Made by a program: the position numbers and the translations under genes. Of a stretch of 64,000 bases of DNA, positions 1 to 11,832 are shown piece by piece. The stretch spans positions 204,415,805-204,479,804 of the forward strand of contig RSEF01000001.1 in the NCBI GenBank assembly GCA_003993805.1, in the 5' to 3' direction. The notes under the pieces are model-generated. The model had not been told where the DNA came from, searched no databases, and saw only the letters and a program-made list of their open reading frames with translations. The stretch is from Himantopus leucocephalus. Its lineage: Eukaryota > Chordata > Aves > Charadriiformes > Recurvirostridae. The first letter of the stretch is position 1. The number at the start of each line of letters is the position of its first letter.

Positions 1-3000
1 ATTGTCAGCAAAAATAGGTACTCTGCGTAAGATATCAACCCTGAAATGAAAGAGTTAAAAAATGACTTGCAAAAAACCCCTAAGAAAACTTGTAGCAAGA
101 CTTGAAAGATAAAATCTTATAAATATAAAAAATTTAGTTCAACATCATATTAAATAGGTTATTAAAGTAAGCCACATTATTATTTAATAAAGTTTTTACT
201 TCTGTTTTTAGTGCTCTGAAGGTAAAATTCCCTATCCAGAGACTCATCAATGTTCATGTCTAATCAAGAAAGTAAGGTTTATTTGGTATTAATAAAAGGC
301 CTACACTAAATCTTTGGATTCTCACTGAAAACATTCAATGTTTACATAAAAGGCAAATAAATTAAATGCGCTTTGTCACATTTAGTACCTGGGAGGAGAA
401 CCACTCTAACGTTACCCTGAAGGATCAAAGTCCTCCATCCTTTGGCAGTCTCGCGAAGGCGGAGAATAGCTTCCCTCTAATTCTCAAGGGGAACATGGCA
501 ACACGCAAAGCTGCCAAGCTGCTAGATTGTGCTGATAGTACTGCTGGGCCGCGTGCCAAGAGGAGGAGGCTTTTTTTTTTTTTTTTTTTTTTTTTNAAAA
601 TAGGAACATGTCCTTTCTACAAGGTGAAAGTATTTTCCCCCCTTTTGAAGGAAAATTCCAGTGTTTTCCTTTGAAATGCCGCCTTAAGTGAAAAGCCTGA
701 ACAAACACAAAGATGTGATAGCGTCAAAATAGAGCGTACAAGCTAAAGATAGAGCGCGCATAACGAGGGTGGTTAAACAACAGAATCTGAACCATCTGCC
801 CTGCAATAATGTTTGGAGAAAAAATGTAAAAGGCTTTTTTATAAATCACTTTTTGAAATAACTGAGCTACTTTTAACTTGTGAGCTAAACATTGCATAAT
901 GCTGAAGCTGCTTAAATAATGAAGTTCAAGCATGCCTACCTGTGCAAAGATAAACTATTTTTTATAATTTATATTTAGTTAATTGATAGATATGGAATCC
1001 ACTTAAGCTTCAGTGATAAACAATTAACTTCTGATAAATTACTATGCAGAGCCAACAGCATTTGTATTTGACCTCAGATAGTGACTTAACACTTGAAGTA
1101 CCAGAGTTTAGCAATATTAAATTGCTGAACGCAAGAGTCTGAAAATCTGAGAACAAGACTCAGTGAGACAGGTCTAATGCTGATCCTGTTGCCAACTCAT
1201 TCTGGTTCCATATCTCAGCTTTCCTCTCCATCAAAATAGGGCTATTCACCCTATTATCCACCATGTATCATGCGTAAATCAGCACAGCACTACAGTCATA
1301 CAATACACCATGGAAATAAAAAATACTTTCATCTCAAAGATTTAGTTTTGCTTACAAGTTTTAGGGTTACTGCCATTGCAAGAATGTAAATTATTATTTG
1401 CATTTCTGTAAAACTTGGAATCGTGTTCCTAGACAAAGTGTCCGGGATGTCTACAAATTCAAAATGAAACAAACAGAAAGAACTCTTACCACATTTTTTT
1501 AGCTTATATGCCTAAGTATAAGACAAGATAAATAAATGGATGGAAACAAATAGGGGAGGAAAAGAAATCAAGCAAATAGTGTGATGGGCAGCGATCAAGA
1601 TTCCTGCTCCCTAATTTTGTTTTGTGTGTGACACAGCAAAAGAATGTTTAAAGGAAGAATATAAAGGAAGACAAGGAGGTAACTTTTCAAATCTACATAG
1701 AAAACACCTTCCAGTCATGGACTGCAATGGTATCAGCATAAAGATCCCTGCCTGAAAATTTAACCAGCAAGTGATGAAGGAGAAGTGGGAGTCTGCTTCT
1801 TGGTTGTCTTGAGATGTGCTGCACAGGGATAGACTAGGGAAGACCTGGAAAGTGAAGACAAGCAGCTTGTGCTCGATAAAATAGAACAAGGAGAGCCCAG
1901 TGTTGGGATACAAAAGAAGAGATGAGACTCTCAAAGGAGTCATGTAAGAAAAATATATTTATCAAAGCATTTGAAAGGATATTAACAAGGCAGATATGTT
2001 TGTTAAAGTCAGAGAAAAAAAAAAGTTGTAATAATTGAGATATAAAATGCCGAGTGCCTGGAGAATTTTAGCTATATGGGTAGACAGGGAACATTGAACC
2101 TTATAAAATTTTGCAGAAAGCATCTGCAAAATTTATATGGAGATGGTAGGATGTAAAGAAAAGGCCAACTTAAAGACAACACCCTGCTTATTGGCTCAAG
2201 GGAGAAGCATGATGGCTCTATTCTCTTGAATTGCAGAGGGCTGGAAAGAAGAGCCTTGCAAGAAATGGCAGGGGCAAGACACAGACTCTGTTTTCATCAT
2301 CTGATTGTAAGCTGATTGAAAAGTTGCTATAGTGAAACAGGTAAAAAGGTAAATATAATAAAAATCTGTAAAAAAAAAAAAATCTTGATTTTTCCTTAAA
2401 ACCTGTCTCAGTGCCTTAAAGCAAATGCACAGCCTGTCTGACATTTTCTGGCAGACTGATTATACTAAAATCATTTGTGATAAGGTTTTTTTTTTAACTG
2501 GTGGACTCATTTCCATAAAATTTTTTTCTTTTAATTTCATTGTCCTTTTACTACCTGTAGTGAACAGCCAATTTACCTTACCCATAAAGTAAATGAAATA
2601 TTTTGGTAGTTTTCTTTTTATTCTACAGTAATTGTTACAAAGTTACTCAAATTAAAAGATGCAATGCAACAAATTATAAAAAAACCCCAAACACACAACA
2701 TAGAAAATTATATTAACGTCCAAGCAAAACTGAAAAGATAAAAGCTTCACATACTGTTGAATGACTCAGCATACCTGCAGCCAAGTATTTGCAGCTAGTA
2801 TTGGCAAAATCCTGTCATTTTCTAACACTAAATGAACCTTCCCTATCCCTCCCTGGAAATCTCTACCCTCAAACTTCATAGCAAATGCTGACAGTACAAT
2901 ATTCTTATTGCTGAATAAATCATAAGTATACCCACAAAATATGACATGAATTTTAAAACTGCCCACTAGAAGGCAGAATTCCCTAGCGTTATGTTTTACA

Positions 3001-4748
3001 AACTGGACTGATGACAGTTTTCCCTCTACTTCATATTTAAATAACAATTTGAAGGTAGTTAAAATAATCTCAGCTAAACTGTGGAACAGGTGTAGATTCA
3101 TTATTCTCGTACTTGTAAAAGCAGTATTTAATACATATATATTTACAGTTTTAAAATGTAATAATAATGCATCTCAAAGCAAAACCATCAAAGTCATTAA
3201 AGAGGTGTCATGACCAAAAACTGTAAAAACTCCAGGTGTTGTGGAGACATACGCATGACTACACTGAATGTTCCTGCATCATCTCAAACTCCTACCTGAC
3301 CTTTGAAGGACAAAGTATTCAGACCCACAGTCCTAAGCAAAGGGAGATCAACGCCTTATCCAGAATGCCGCAGATGTCAGGCTGAGCATATCACCGAGCC
3401 CACTTTCTGCCAAGCAGTCTGCTGGGAGGGGTGCAATAGAAGGAGGCTGCGCTAATTTGCTATGTTTTCACTTTCTGTTGGTGGATTCCCGGTTTTCCCA
3501 GGCAGAGTGCTTTGGGGATTTGCAGTGTCAACCACTAGAAAAAGAAAGGCTCTAAAAAAGCAGGGCTAGAGTACAAATATCCAAGAATTAAAGATTGGGA
3601 ATCCTTTAAACCCAATCCTGGGAAAGCACATGATGATTAGTAATTTGAAAAGGCAGGGAATGACTATTCAATACAAAATCCAGCCTTCCCTAGGATAGGA
3701 AAAAAATTGTTCAGAGATATTTCCAGGCTGCTGGGTATGCTGAGGCTTGCAGGAGTGGACTGACAAGCAAGGCACCCGGCTGAAGACCCCTCCACGTCTG
3801 CACAAGGATGCAAGAAATGAACCGCAGGCAGAAGAGGCCATGAGGCCAAAGAGCTGCAGGCTGAGATCCAGGGCTGCTCTCTTGGCACAACCTGCCAGCA
3901 TGCCCGTGGAACTGCTGTGCGTGGAAAGAGCGTGGCTCATGCCTGCCAAGGAACTGCAGCAGTGCAAAGGCAGCTTTATTTTCCAGAAATGTCCATGGGA
4001 TAAAGGATTCAGGCTGAACTCTACGATACAGAAAGTTTGTGAATAGACACTGTTGGTCTTTCTCATTAGTTTGGGGATGTCAGTCTTTGTTACTGGTGAA
4101 ATGCTTAATTACTCATCTATTTGGTTTCCTTGATCCTCTTGTTTGTTTTCTCCCTTCAATTAATTTATGCTAATGAGGTGTTTATTTGGTGTTCTTTAAT
4201 TCCCTGTTGTTATACAAACAATATCCCAGCTCTCAGAGTTTTCTCTTTATGAAGCCCGATATAAGGTGGAAGTGCTGGGTGAAAAGAAACAAAAGCACTT
4301 CGGTGCTGTGAGGGGCCACCGAGCTCCTGAAGAGGGAGAAATAAGTTCAACTGTTTTTGGAATCAGGGATGCCACTTTACATAACTAGATACAATTTTTT
4401 TTTTTTCCTTAGTTTCCATGCATTTAAATTATATAGTGAAACAGCAACTTATTAACAAGTCTTAAAAGTCCAGTTTGCGCTGAAGTCACCCCTTTAGCCC
4501 CTTTCTCTTCTCCAAGTAGGCTTTCCAATTTCTACCATGTCTCCTCCTGCACCTCAGAAAGCTTTCAGTTCCCAGCCCTGCCTCTTTACTCTCTCTTGCA
4601 TAACTGAGAGATTTGCAAAGGAGGCAGCTACTGGCTAGATGGGGACGGAGGGAAATGCGGGAAATCTTCTTTAAAAATACATTTAATTCATACCATATAA
4701 TGACATAAAAAGCAAGATGTATTTTTCAGTACCAAAAGTGCTCATTAC
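1..4748 (-). other. MICU2: MICU2 intron 4, 5' part (runs off the left edge)
   Basis: Intron sequence following the exon 4 donor; the next exon should begin with the coding sequence for the first EF-hand, and I could not find it here, so it probably lies beyond position 1. The block is AT-rich. It holds a 25-base T run ending in a single N at 596, and a slightly more GC-rich stretch at about 3360-4050 whose overlapping open frames on both strands look like chance. A motif-rich AT stretch at about 4080-4260 is a possible conserved non-coding element. I saw no recognisable interspersed repeat, RNA gene or exon. Confidence 0.75.
571..595. repeat. poly-T tract
   Basis: A run of 25 T followed by a single N at 596 and then four A. 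The N suggests the true length of the run was not resolved. It creates artificial poly-Phe/poly-Lys open frames on the two strands. It could be the tail of an old retroposed sequence, but I see no recognisable element beside it. Confidence 0.9.
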
Positions 4749-4824
4749 CTTTATCACCAAGCTCTCTAAAAAAGGTCGGTCCTGGTTTGGCTTTGGCAAC
4801 GCACAGCAGTGCAGCATCTACCTC
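4749..4824 (-). CDS. MICU2: MICU2 exon 4 (coding, 76 nt)
   Basis: MICU2 is an EF-hand protein of the mitochondrial intermembrane space that pairs with MICU1 and gates calcium entry through the MCU uniporter. This exon encodes 25 codons plus one base, from EVDAALLCVAK to the TFFRELGDKG segment, which corresponds to the TFFRDLGDKG segment of mammalian MICU2 just before the first EF-hand region. The acceptor is TTTAAAG|GAG after a T-rich tract; the donor is AAAG|GTAATG, with a canonical GT but a weak +5 base. Exon 3 ends in phase 0 and this exon ends in phase 1. Reading past the donor reaches a stop after about seven codons, as expected for intron. The assignment rests on remembered family similarity, not an alignment, but it is supported by the match of both neighbouring exons in order and phase. 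Confidence 0.92.
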
Positions 4825-4938
4825 CTTTAAAGATACAAACAAGAAAATATAAAGCCAGTTTTGAAAGAAAAGTCTATTCAGTTGAGCAACAGAAAGAATG
4901 CAAGTTCTTTTGAAGAAGGAAAGGAACATTTTGCTTAC
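4825..4938 (-). other. MICU2: MICU2 intron 3, 114 bp, in-frame and stop-free
   Basis: A very short intron between exons 3 and 4, with donor AAG|GTAAGC and acceptor TTTAAAG. Its length is 3 x 38 and it lies between two phase-0 boundaries. Read in the exon frame it has no stop codon. Retention would therefore insert 38 residues, strongly hydrophobic in the second half (NWLYIFLFVSL), without shifting the frame. Constitutive splicing is the default expectation because the inserted stretch is absent from known MICU2 proteins. Confidence 0.88.
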
Positions 4939-4970
4939 CTTTTTTGTCAGTTTCTTGGCTGAGGCTTTAC
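4939..4970 (-). CDS. MICU2: MICU2 exon 3 (coding, 32 nt microexon)
   Basis: Encodes the last two bases of an Arg codon, then KASAKKLTKK, matching the KTSVKKLTKK segment of mammalian MICU2. The acceptor is TTATTATAG|GTAAAG and the donor is AAAAAAG|GTAAGC. The first two bases (GT) complete the codon begun by the final C of exon 2, giving Arg, so the joined reading is VERKASAKKLTKK. The exon ends in phase 0 and joins exon 4 directly. It lies 22.5 kb from exon 2 but only 114 bp from exon 4. The Lys-rich segment links the N-terminal MTPRDF helix region to the rest of the N-lobe. A 32-nt exon would be missed by any length-based ORF search. Confidence 0.93.
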
Positions 4971-6505
4971 CTATAATAAAAAAAAAATCATCATCATTCA
5001 ATAACAAACTGACTTGAAACTTTGATCAGGTTCTGTGGCATTTCTTCAGATTTTTATGGGAAAATACTAAGTAATATGAAACAGTGTATTTTGCAACAGG
5101 CAGTTTGTTTCTAATTCCCACAACGATCAAGAAAGGACAATGTTTAAAAATAATATGAGCAGTCTGTTCAAATGTTCTTGCAACCTAGATGAAACCACAA
5201 CCCACTTTGGTATCTATGACTGACTTACTAGTGTGATTTTGCATACTTTGAGCTACAAATGTAGTACAGATTCCAAAGCAAGATTATAGAGTAAGAAACA
5301 ACAGTACTATTTACAAAGGGATTTGCATGCACACATAGTAAGTGCAGTTTGAGTATGCAAAAGCTAAGAAATAATAAAAAACAAACAAAAACAAATGTTG
5401 ATGTTTCTATTAAGCAGAAGTAAAGTGAACAACTCTGCCTCCTGAAACAGCATCAGATGAAACCATGCAAACTCTTCAGTGTTTATGAGTAGGTTCAAGT
5501 CTATACGCTCAAATAGGGGAGCCACTGGCGGCACTATAGGTTGTATCCCTGTGTAAGTCACCCGTTTGAGGAGCTGCCATGTACTCTCAGTGGAATGTTT
5601 CAGCTGGTTAGGCACAGCCGACAGAAATCCTGCGGTCATGGACTGGCAGGAGCTGTGCTCCATCCTTTCTCAGCCGATCTGCCCTGTCACACCGGTCTGT
5701 CTCCTCAGTATTTCTCCTCGCAGGGTTCTTAAAACCCTGTGTCCTTCACTCTTACCACTCTCAGCCCGTTGCTCCCTTCCTTCATCCCCAGTTCCTCTGG
5801 ATTCCAGCCAGCCATTCCCTCCTATTTATTCACACTGAGTAAGCACAAGCCGAGCTGTTTGCATCTGCTCTGAGGACCAGTGGCCCTGCGTGCAGCAGCC
5901 TGCTTTGCTCCGTGCTCCGTCTCCAAGGCTCACTCTGCTGTTTCACGGGCATCTTGCACCCGAAGGCTCACCAGTGCAGCACTGCTGTTTGGAAACGGAC
6001 GGCATGGAGGCAGCCCTGGTGGGCAGCTGCCAACAAACTTCTACCAAGCATTTTCACAGGCCCATGATTTAGCCAGAGAGAGGTGCATTCTCAGTAAAAC
6101 AGCGAATTTCCATAATGCTGGCAGGCAGAAGACATGCCCAGCTGCAGGGGGTCTCCACTAGCAAGTTTTGGCTTCGGATGAGGGAAGCTGCTGGAACACC
6201 TCAACCAGCAATAGCTCATTTTCCAGTGCAGGCAAACCAGTGCCCCGGACTCTGCTCCCTGAACTGGCAGTAACAGTTTTGCTGATAAATTCCTCTCCCC
6301 ACCCCCCTCCCCCCAAATCAGCCTAAGGCAGACACCTGGCACATAACATTGCAACCCAAATGTTTAAGTTTGACAAAAGTTATAGGCAACTAAAATTAGG
6401 GTTTTAATACTGGAGTGTTGAGTGACCCCAGCAACAGGTGTTGCCAGCACCACCTGTTACTGTGGATGAATACATTTTTGTGCAGTGCCTGTACATATAT
6501 TTACA

Positions 6506-6530
6506 ACACACACACACACACACATATATA
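6506..6530. repeat. (CA)n/(TA)n microsatellite
   Basis: About nine CA units run directly into three TA units. The array is uninterrupted and short, so it is probably polymorphic. Confidence 0.9.
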
Positions 6531-9500
6531 AAGCTTCACAGATACCTTCTAGCTCAAAGGAAGTTTGAAATCCTCTACTTTGCCTTATTTGAGATAAAAG
6601 AAGTCAGACTAGTAACAGCCTGGGAGAGCAAGTAAAAATCCCTGCATCCAGCAAGGCTGAGTCCTGAGCAGTGCGATGTAACACCACAGCTCAACACTGT
6701 TCACTTCTGCAGAGCACTTTAATGAACGGCTATTTAGCAAATTAAGTGATTCAGATCTCAGCTTTGAAATGTCACCTCCTCCGTACAGTGCATTTCAACG
6801 TGCAATTAAACTACAGCAGCTCTTTCGGCTCTGGGAGACCCACGTGGTGAGAAGCCTTACAAGAGGGAATGAGTCAGGCTGTAGGTCTGCGAAAAACAGT
6901 ATCTGAAAGAAAAAAGGGAAAACCACCTTGCAGTGATTTTCACCATAATTGCTCTCCGTAGTTGTCTGTTTTGAAGCTAGCCACGCACTTTTACTTAGTT
7001 AACAGTGGCTCCGCTCATTCCTTTCTCCTGGTGGTCCCATCTGGGACAGCAACTGCCACCGCAGCGGTGTACTGGGCAGCAGCCTTTTGCCAGCATCCGG
7101 GAGGATGACAAAGGGAGAAAAGCTGCACTCTGCAAACTGGAACAGCAAAGCCATAAATAATTGATGCAAGGTAAGGCGAAAGCACTGGGAGCTACAGCTC
7201 AGACACTAGTTGGCCAAGTTTGTGAGGCTCTACGCTTGGTTAAGTTTGTGTTTCTCTTCTTCACACTATTCAGCACAGTAACCTTGAAACACTTCAGCTA
7301 CCCAGTTTTAGGGAACATATCCTCAATGAGAATTACCCTACCATGATAAAAATCAAGGAGGGGAAGGAAAATCTGTTGCGAACATGCGGACCCTGTTTTC
7401 ACCAGCCCGCAGTCACAACTGCAACTGCCTAGAGCTTGTACAAACGGCTGCGGCAGCCATCAACATCTGCCCTCTCGCATTCAGCTATGGCCATCCTCCA
7501 GCAGACATTTAAGATGTTGACATGCTGCCTGACCTGTTTCGGAGATGAAAAGACATTAACAACAACGATACAGACGTGTTCATGCTACCCTTGACTGGGG
7601 AATCTTGGCACCGGCGAAAGAACTAGCAGAGGAGAGGAAGCCTTTGCTGCGTAGCAGAAGAGGAGGATAGTCACATCACCCCAGAACATGGAGAGGGGCA
7701 GAACGAGGTGGGTGAGAGTCAGTCCCTGCCATGACTGACTGCACAAGGGGTTGCTGCTACAATAGAAGAGGAAAAAAAGGCAGGAGGGAAAGAGACAGAT
7801 TGAGAGATAAACAAAGACATTTCTACTTTTCTAAGTAGTAAATACAGCAGAGTAATAAGTGTGGAGCCATTTAATGGTGGTCTTCTCAAATGGGTTTCAA
7901 AATCAAAAGATTAATAGCCTAGTCAAATGGAAATGGCATACAGATGTCAGCAAACGTGTACCAGCAAGCCAGGAACTTTTTTGAAAAAAAAAATGGTATT
8001 TGGAACACTAGTGTTATTTTTCATATTACTGTTTGTGTAAAGTATTAGAATACAATCTTATAATAACAGAATAATTTAAACTGTAGAAAAAGTTTCCTCC
8101 AATAATTATTTGAATATTTTCTAAGAATTAAATCCAGCTATAATCTATTGGTCCTGTCACCATATAAAATAATCTGTGAAGACTCAAATCTCAGTTTTCA
8201 ATTGGAAACATTAGCTACTTTTATTGTAGCACTCCTAATATTCCTTGAATACTAATTTAGCTTTTGGTGCTTCTTCTCACCATTTATTAACTTCCTAACT
8301 ATGAGATCCCTTTAAACACCCACAAGGAATATTGCACACTGCCGTATAAAATGTGCAGCCCTCTGCGGAACAAGGTCTTTTAAGGCCTTGTCTACCGTAA
8401 TTCAGAAAAGAAGGTTAACTTTGCAGAAAATGCAGTGCAAAGGTATGGACAGTTTTCCTAGCCAGTTCGGACATTAAAAAAAAAAAAAAATCCTCTTCCT
8501 TTCTATCAATTAAATCTTGATGCTGTCATTCCTGACACATGACTACAAATATATCAGGATCTAAGTCTCTCTCTGAGGAACACAGGCAATGATAATTATT
8601 AGGAACTACTTCATCTACTAAGTGAAAGACTTGTACTATGCACTTCTCTATAGTTTTATTCTTTTACCTTGATAGATTCTCACTAATAGGTAAATTAATG
8701 ACATATTGGAAAACTCATTTGTAGTAGCAACAGTCTTACTTTGGTATCAGAAAAAGAAACCTGGAAATTTTATTGTTTAGAGCTTGAATGAATGAGAAGA
8801 AAAACAACTTTTTTTTTTTTTTTCTGCAGACCTGCCAAGACTGTGATGGAATTCTGGCTTAAAGGACAGTGAGTATTTTCAATGGTCTCTACATATTTTA
8901 CAGATGCTATCACCTTTTCACCATCTATAGTGGATCCATGAAACAACAATGAGGTACAGACACCCCTTTCATGGAAAAAAAGCCACTTTTTAAATTGAAT
9001 GAATAGCGAGTCTACTTAGAAGCACAGAAATTCTGTGCTGTTAGCCAAGAAAGTTAGCTGACAACTGTAATTAAGAAAGCACTGCCAAGAGCAGCTACGT
9101 TAGCCTTAATTTGCCCTCGGCAAACCTGGGTATTTTGTCACACACATTTCTTACAATAGAAGTGTTTCCATCATCTATCAGTTTTCCACACTAAGATGTA
9201 GAATGGACCCGACATCAATGTTAGGATTAACATTAGGAAAGCGTTGAATTAAACAAGTACCCACTTGCATTCAGTGACACCCATTTACACCTGTACAGCT
9301 AAAGGAAAGGCTTAGATCTGACAAAAGACATTTAAAGCCAAGGAATGAACAAAATAACTAAGATCAACCATTATAACAACAATAATCAAATGCCAAAGCA
9401 AAAGTAGATAAGTTACTACTACCTGCAAGAAAGCATCATTTTACATCTGCGAGATTGCTCTATTTTTGTAAAATGGAAATGAAAACTAGTTTTTGAAACA

Positions 9501-11723
9501 ATCTTTCTCCACAGCCTTAACTTCAAATAAGAACAATATAAAATAGCTATCTTCTCCTAACAGGACAACAAACTCCTGTCCCTTTTAATCAGCCAAGTCA
9601 CTCAGATGGTTTGACCAGGATCTCTTTTTAGCTCCATTCCAGATAGACACAGTGATAAACAAGTACATAATAAATAAATTTGTCCTCGCGGTTTTTTAAT
9701 TTTAGATGGCAACCATTGCTATCTTTGCTGAAGCTTGGCAAGTTCAAAGTCATACTGGGGTACTAGGAAACCATTTTTTTTTTTCCTGAAAAAATAACAG
9801 AATACCATTAAGTATGTTACAGGTCAACCAAACTCCAATTCTGCAAAACGATGAGTGAAACAAACCTTATAAGCTGGACAGCACAGCTGTAATCTGTGGA
9901 CAAGGTCAGGGCATTTAAAAACTCAAACCCACTGTGCGCAGATCATGCTGTGGCCTTTACAGCGCAGCCCATCCTGCAGCCTTGCCTGCCGTGGGAACAA
10001 GAACTTGTGTTTCTCCCTTTTAGCTGGCTGCCACCTTTCACACAAGCTGAACTCTGAGAATCCTGCCCCTGCGCCCTAGTGAGCTGGGTTAGATAAGAAT
10101 CATGTATGTTGATTTCCTTGGGGAGACGCCATTAACATTTTTGTTTAAATTACCCTAAAATAGAAGATCATTGAAATTCAATAGCTTGTATTTCATTCCC
10201 AGCTCTCTCTCAGATATTTTTTATGATTCTGGACAAGGACCTTATCTCAACAAGGTGTCCTTTGTTTACCCACCTTATTTACATTCTCAGCTCTTTAAAG
10301 CTCTTCTATGCATTTATAAAGTACTTACTGCTAATTAAATCAATAATGTAAAGGGCAAAAATTCAAGCCAGTAATTCGTTCTTGAGGCCTCCTTTTGAAA
10401 TATTGCTGATATTGGAGATAAATCGAGGATAGTAAAAAAATATAAGGCTTTTTGAAAGCATGGCAAACCAAGTGGTCAGATTCCTATGATAGCTCCTGGC
10501 AAACTGCTATCTGAATAATAAATGAGCATGCCATTTAAATGAATTAAGAATCCACATCAACTAGAAAGCTTTTACTGAACTAGTGCATTGCTCCATTGAA
10601 AGATAATTGATAAAAGTAATTTCAATCACGTGAATTAGTGAATTGAACCACCTGAATTAAAATCAAAGTATGCCCAGTGGAAAAGGCAATTTGCAATAAT
10701 AGAAGCTTCTGAGATGCTTTACAAAACAAGCTTTGCATCTGTCCTTCTTTATTTAGAGCAATCGTTCCTCTGAGGAAACGAGAAATACACAGTCCTGGGC
10801 TGAGGCCAGCACTGGCAAATCTCCATTTCAGAAGAGCAGTTGCATCAGAGCCAGTCAATACCGGAAGGTCTCTCTGTGAGTAAGGCAGCCTGGGGTAAAA
10901 AGGGTGGGATGCTGATGCAGGGAGAAAACATCAAAGGATGATGTCTTTTAGGAAACTGAAACAGACTGAAAAATTAAGATAAGCTAGTTTTCAAAACCCA
11001 CTAAAGAGACTGTGGCATCGAGTCACCAGCAGTGTCAGGAGTTCCAAAATAACCAAAGGCATCAGGGTAAAAGCAGATTTTGTGGTGCTCGCTACAGAGC
11101 ATGGGAGAAGCTCAGTCCTCACTGGGGCTGCAGCAGGAGTTTGTGGGGATGGCAGGGAGAGCACGGTAACAACTTTTTCTTAGGTATTATCCAGGGAAAG
11201 TGACTTGCTCCCAGATGTGCTCTCTTTCTAATAACAGATCCAAACTGCAGACAGGAAAAGCTGAGAACAGGTTCAAACTTCCAAGGTTACCACAAGACTT
11301 GCACTGCAACGATATATAGCATACAGAAAGTTATTTCTTCCAAAGCACGAGAAAAGTCGAACAGGTGTGTAACGGCAGCCCTTGNTAAGACTTCACTTGT
11401 AACACATAAGCAGCAAGAAGCCGAGCAGAGAGCGCAATCGCACATGAGCATCTCCCCAGCAGGAGAGGCTGCCAGCCCCCTGGGCTGGTTCTGAGCTCAG
11501 GACTGGAGGAAGCATCCAGAGGAAAAATGTGTCATGTGAAATGCAAGTCCTCAAACTCCCAAATAAGCACCTCCTGCTTGGTTCCTCTGGCTTCATTTAG
11601 ATGTCTAAAAATTAGATGCCTAAATCTGAGTTAGTGATCTCTATGGTGCTTTGCTGTAACTATGATGGTGTAAGGACATACGTAGAAAAGGGTTTATAAT
11701 TAACTTTGAAATCTGCTGCTCCT

Positions 11724-11832
11724 ATTTCAGATCTGAAGAAGAGCTCATATGCCCAAAAGCTTGTCTAATTTTTCCACCTTACAGCAGCTGGTCTAATAAA
11801 AGATACTATCTCTGTCAACAAACCTCATCCTG
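11724..11832 (+). repeat. Ancient interspersed repeat fragment, family not named
   Basis: The order of short motifs CTGAAGAAGAGCTC, then AAAGCTTGTCT, then CTGGTCTAATAAAAGATA is one I associate with an old repeat scattered widely through turtle, crocodilian and bird genomes. In those copies it reads as a 3' end with the AAGCTTGTCTC and GGTCCAATAAAAGATA motifs. This copy is diverged but keeps all three blocks in order. I cannot reliably name the family. It contains an AATAAA-like signal in the same orientation. Confidence 0.5.

Noticed and set aside
366..708. Open frames on both strands at the left end
   Set aside because: They are created by the poly-T run and its N; the translated Phe/Lys runs are artefactual.
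1..4740. Search for MICU2 exon 5 (a segment like GLISYTEYLFLL)
   Set aside because: I read the minus-strand frames and found no such motif, so exon 5 is presumed to lie left of the window.
4726..5007. A single 93-codon frame covering exons 3 and 4
   Set aside because: It is two exons joined by a stop-free intron, with clear GT and AG signals; treating it as one exon would insert a non-family segment.
5541..6354. Several overlapping open frames on both strands in a GC-richer stretch
   Set aside because: Frames compete on both strands, none has a recognisable motif, and no splice pattern fits MICU2 or a neighbouring gene. An untranslated transcript cannot be excluded.
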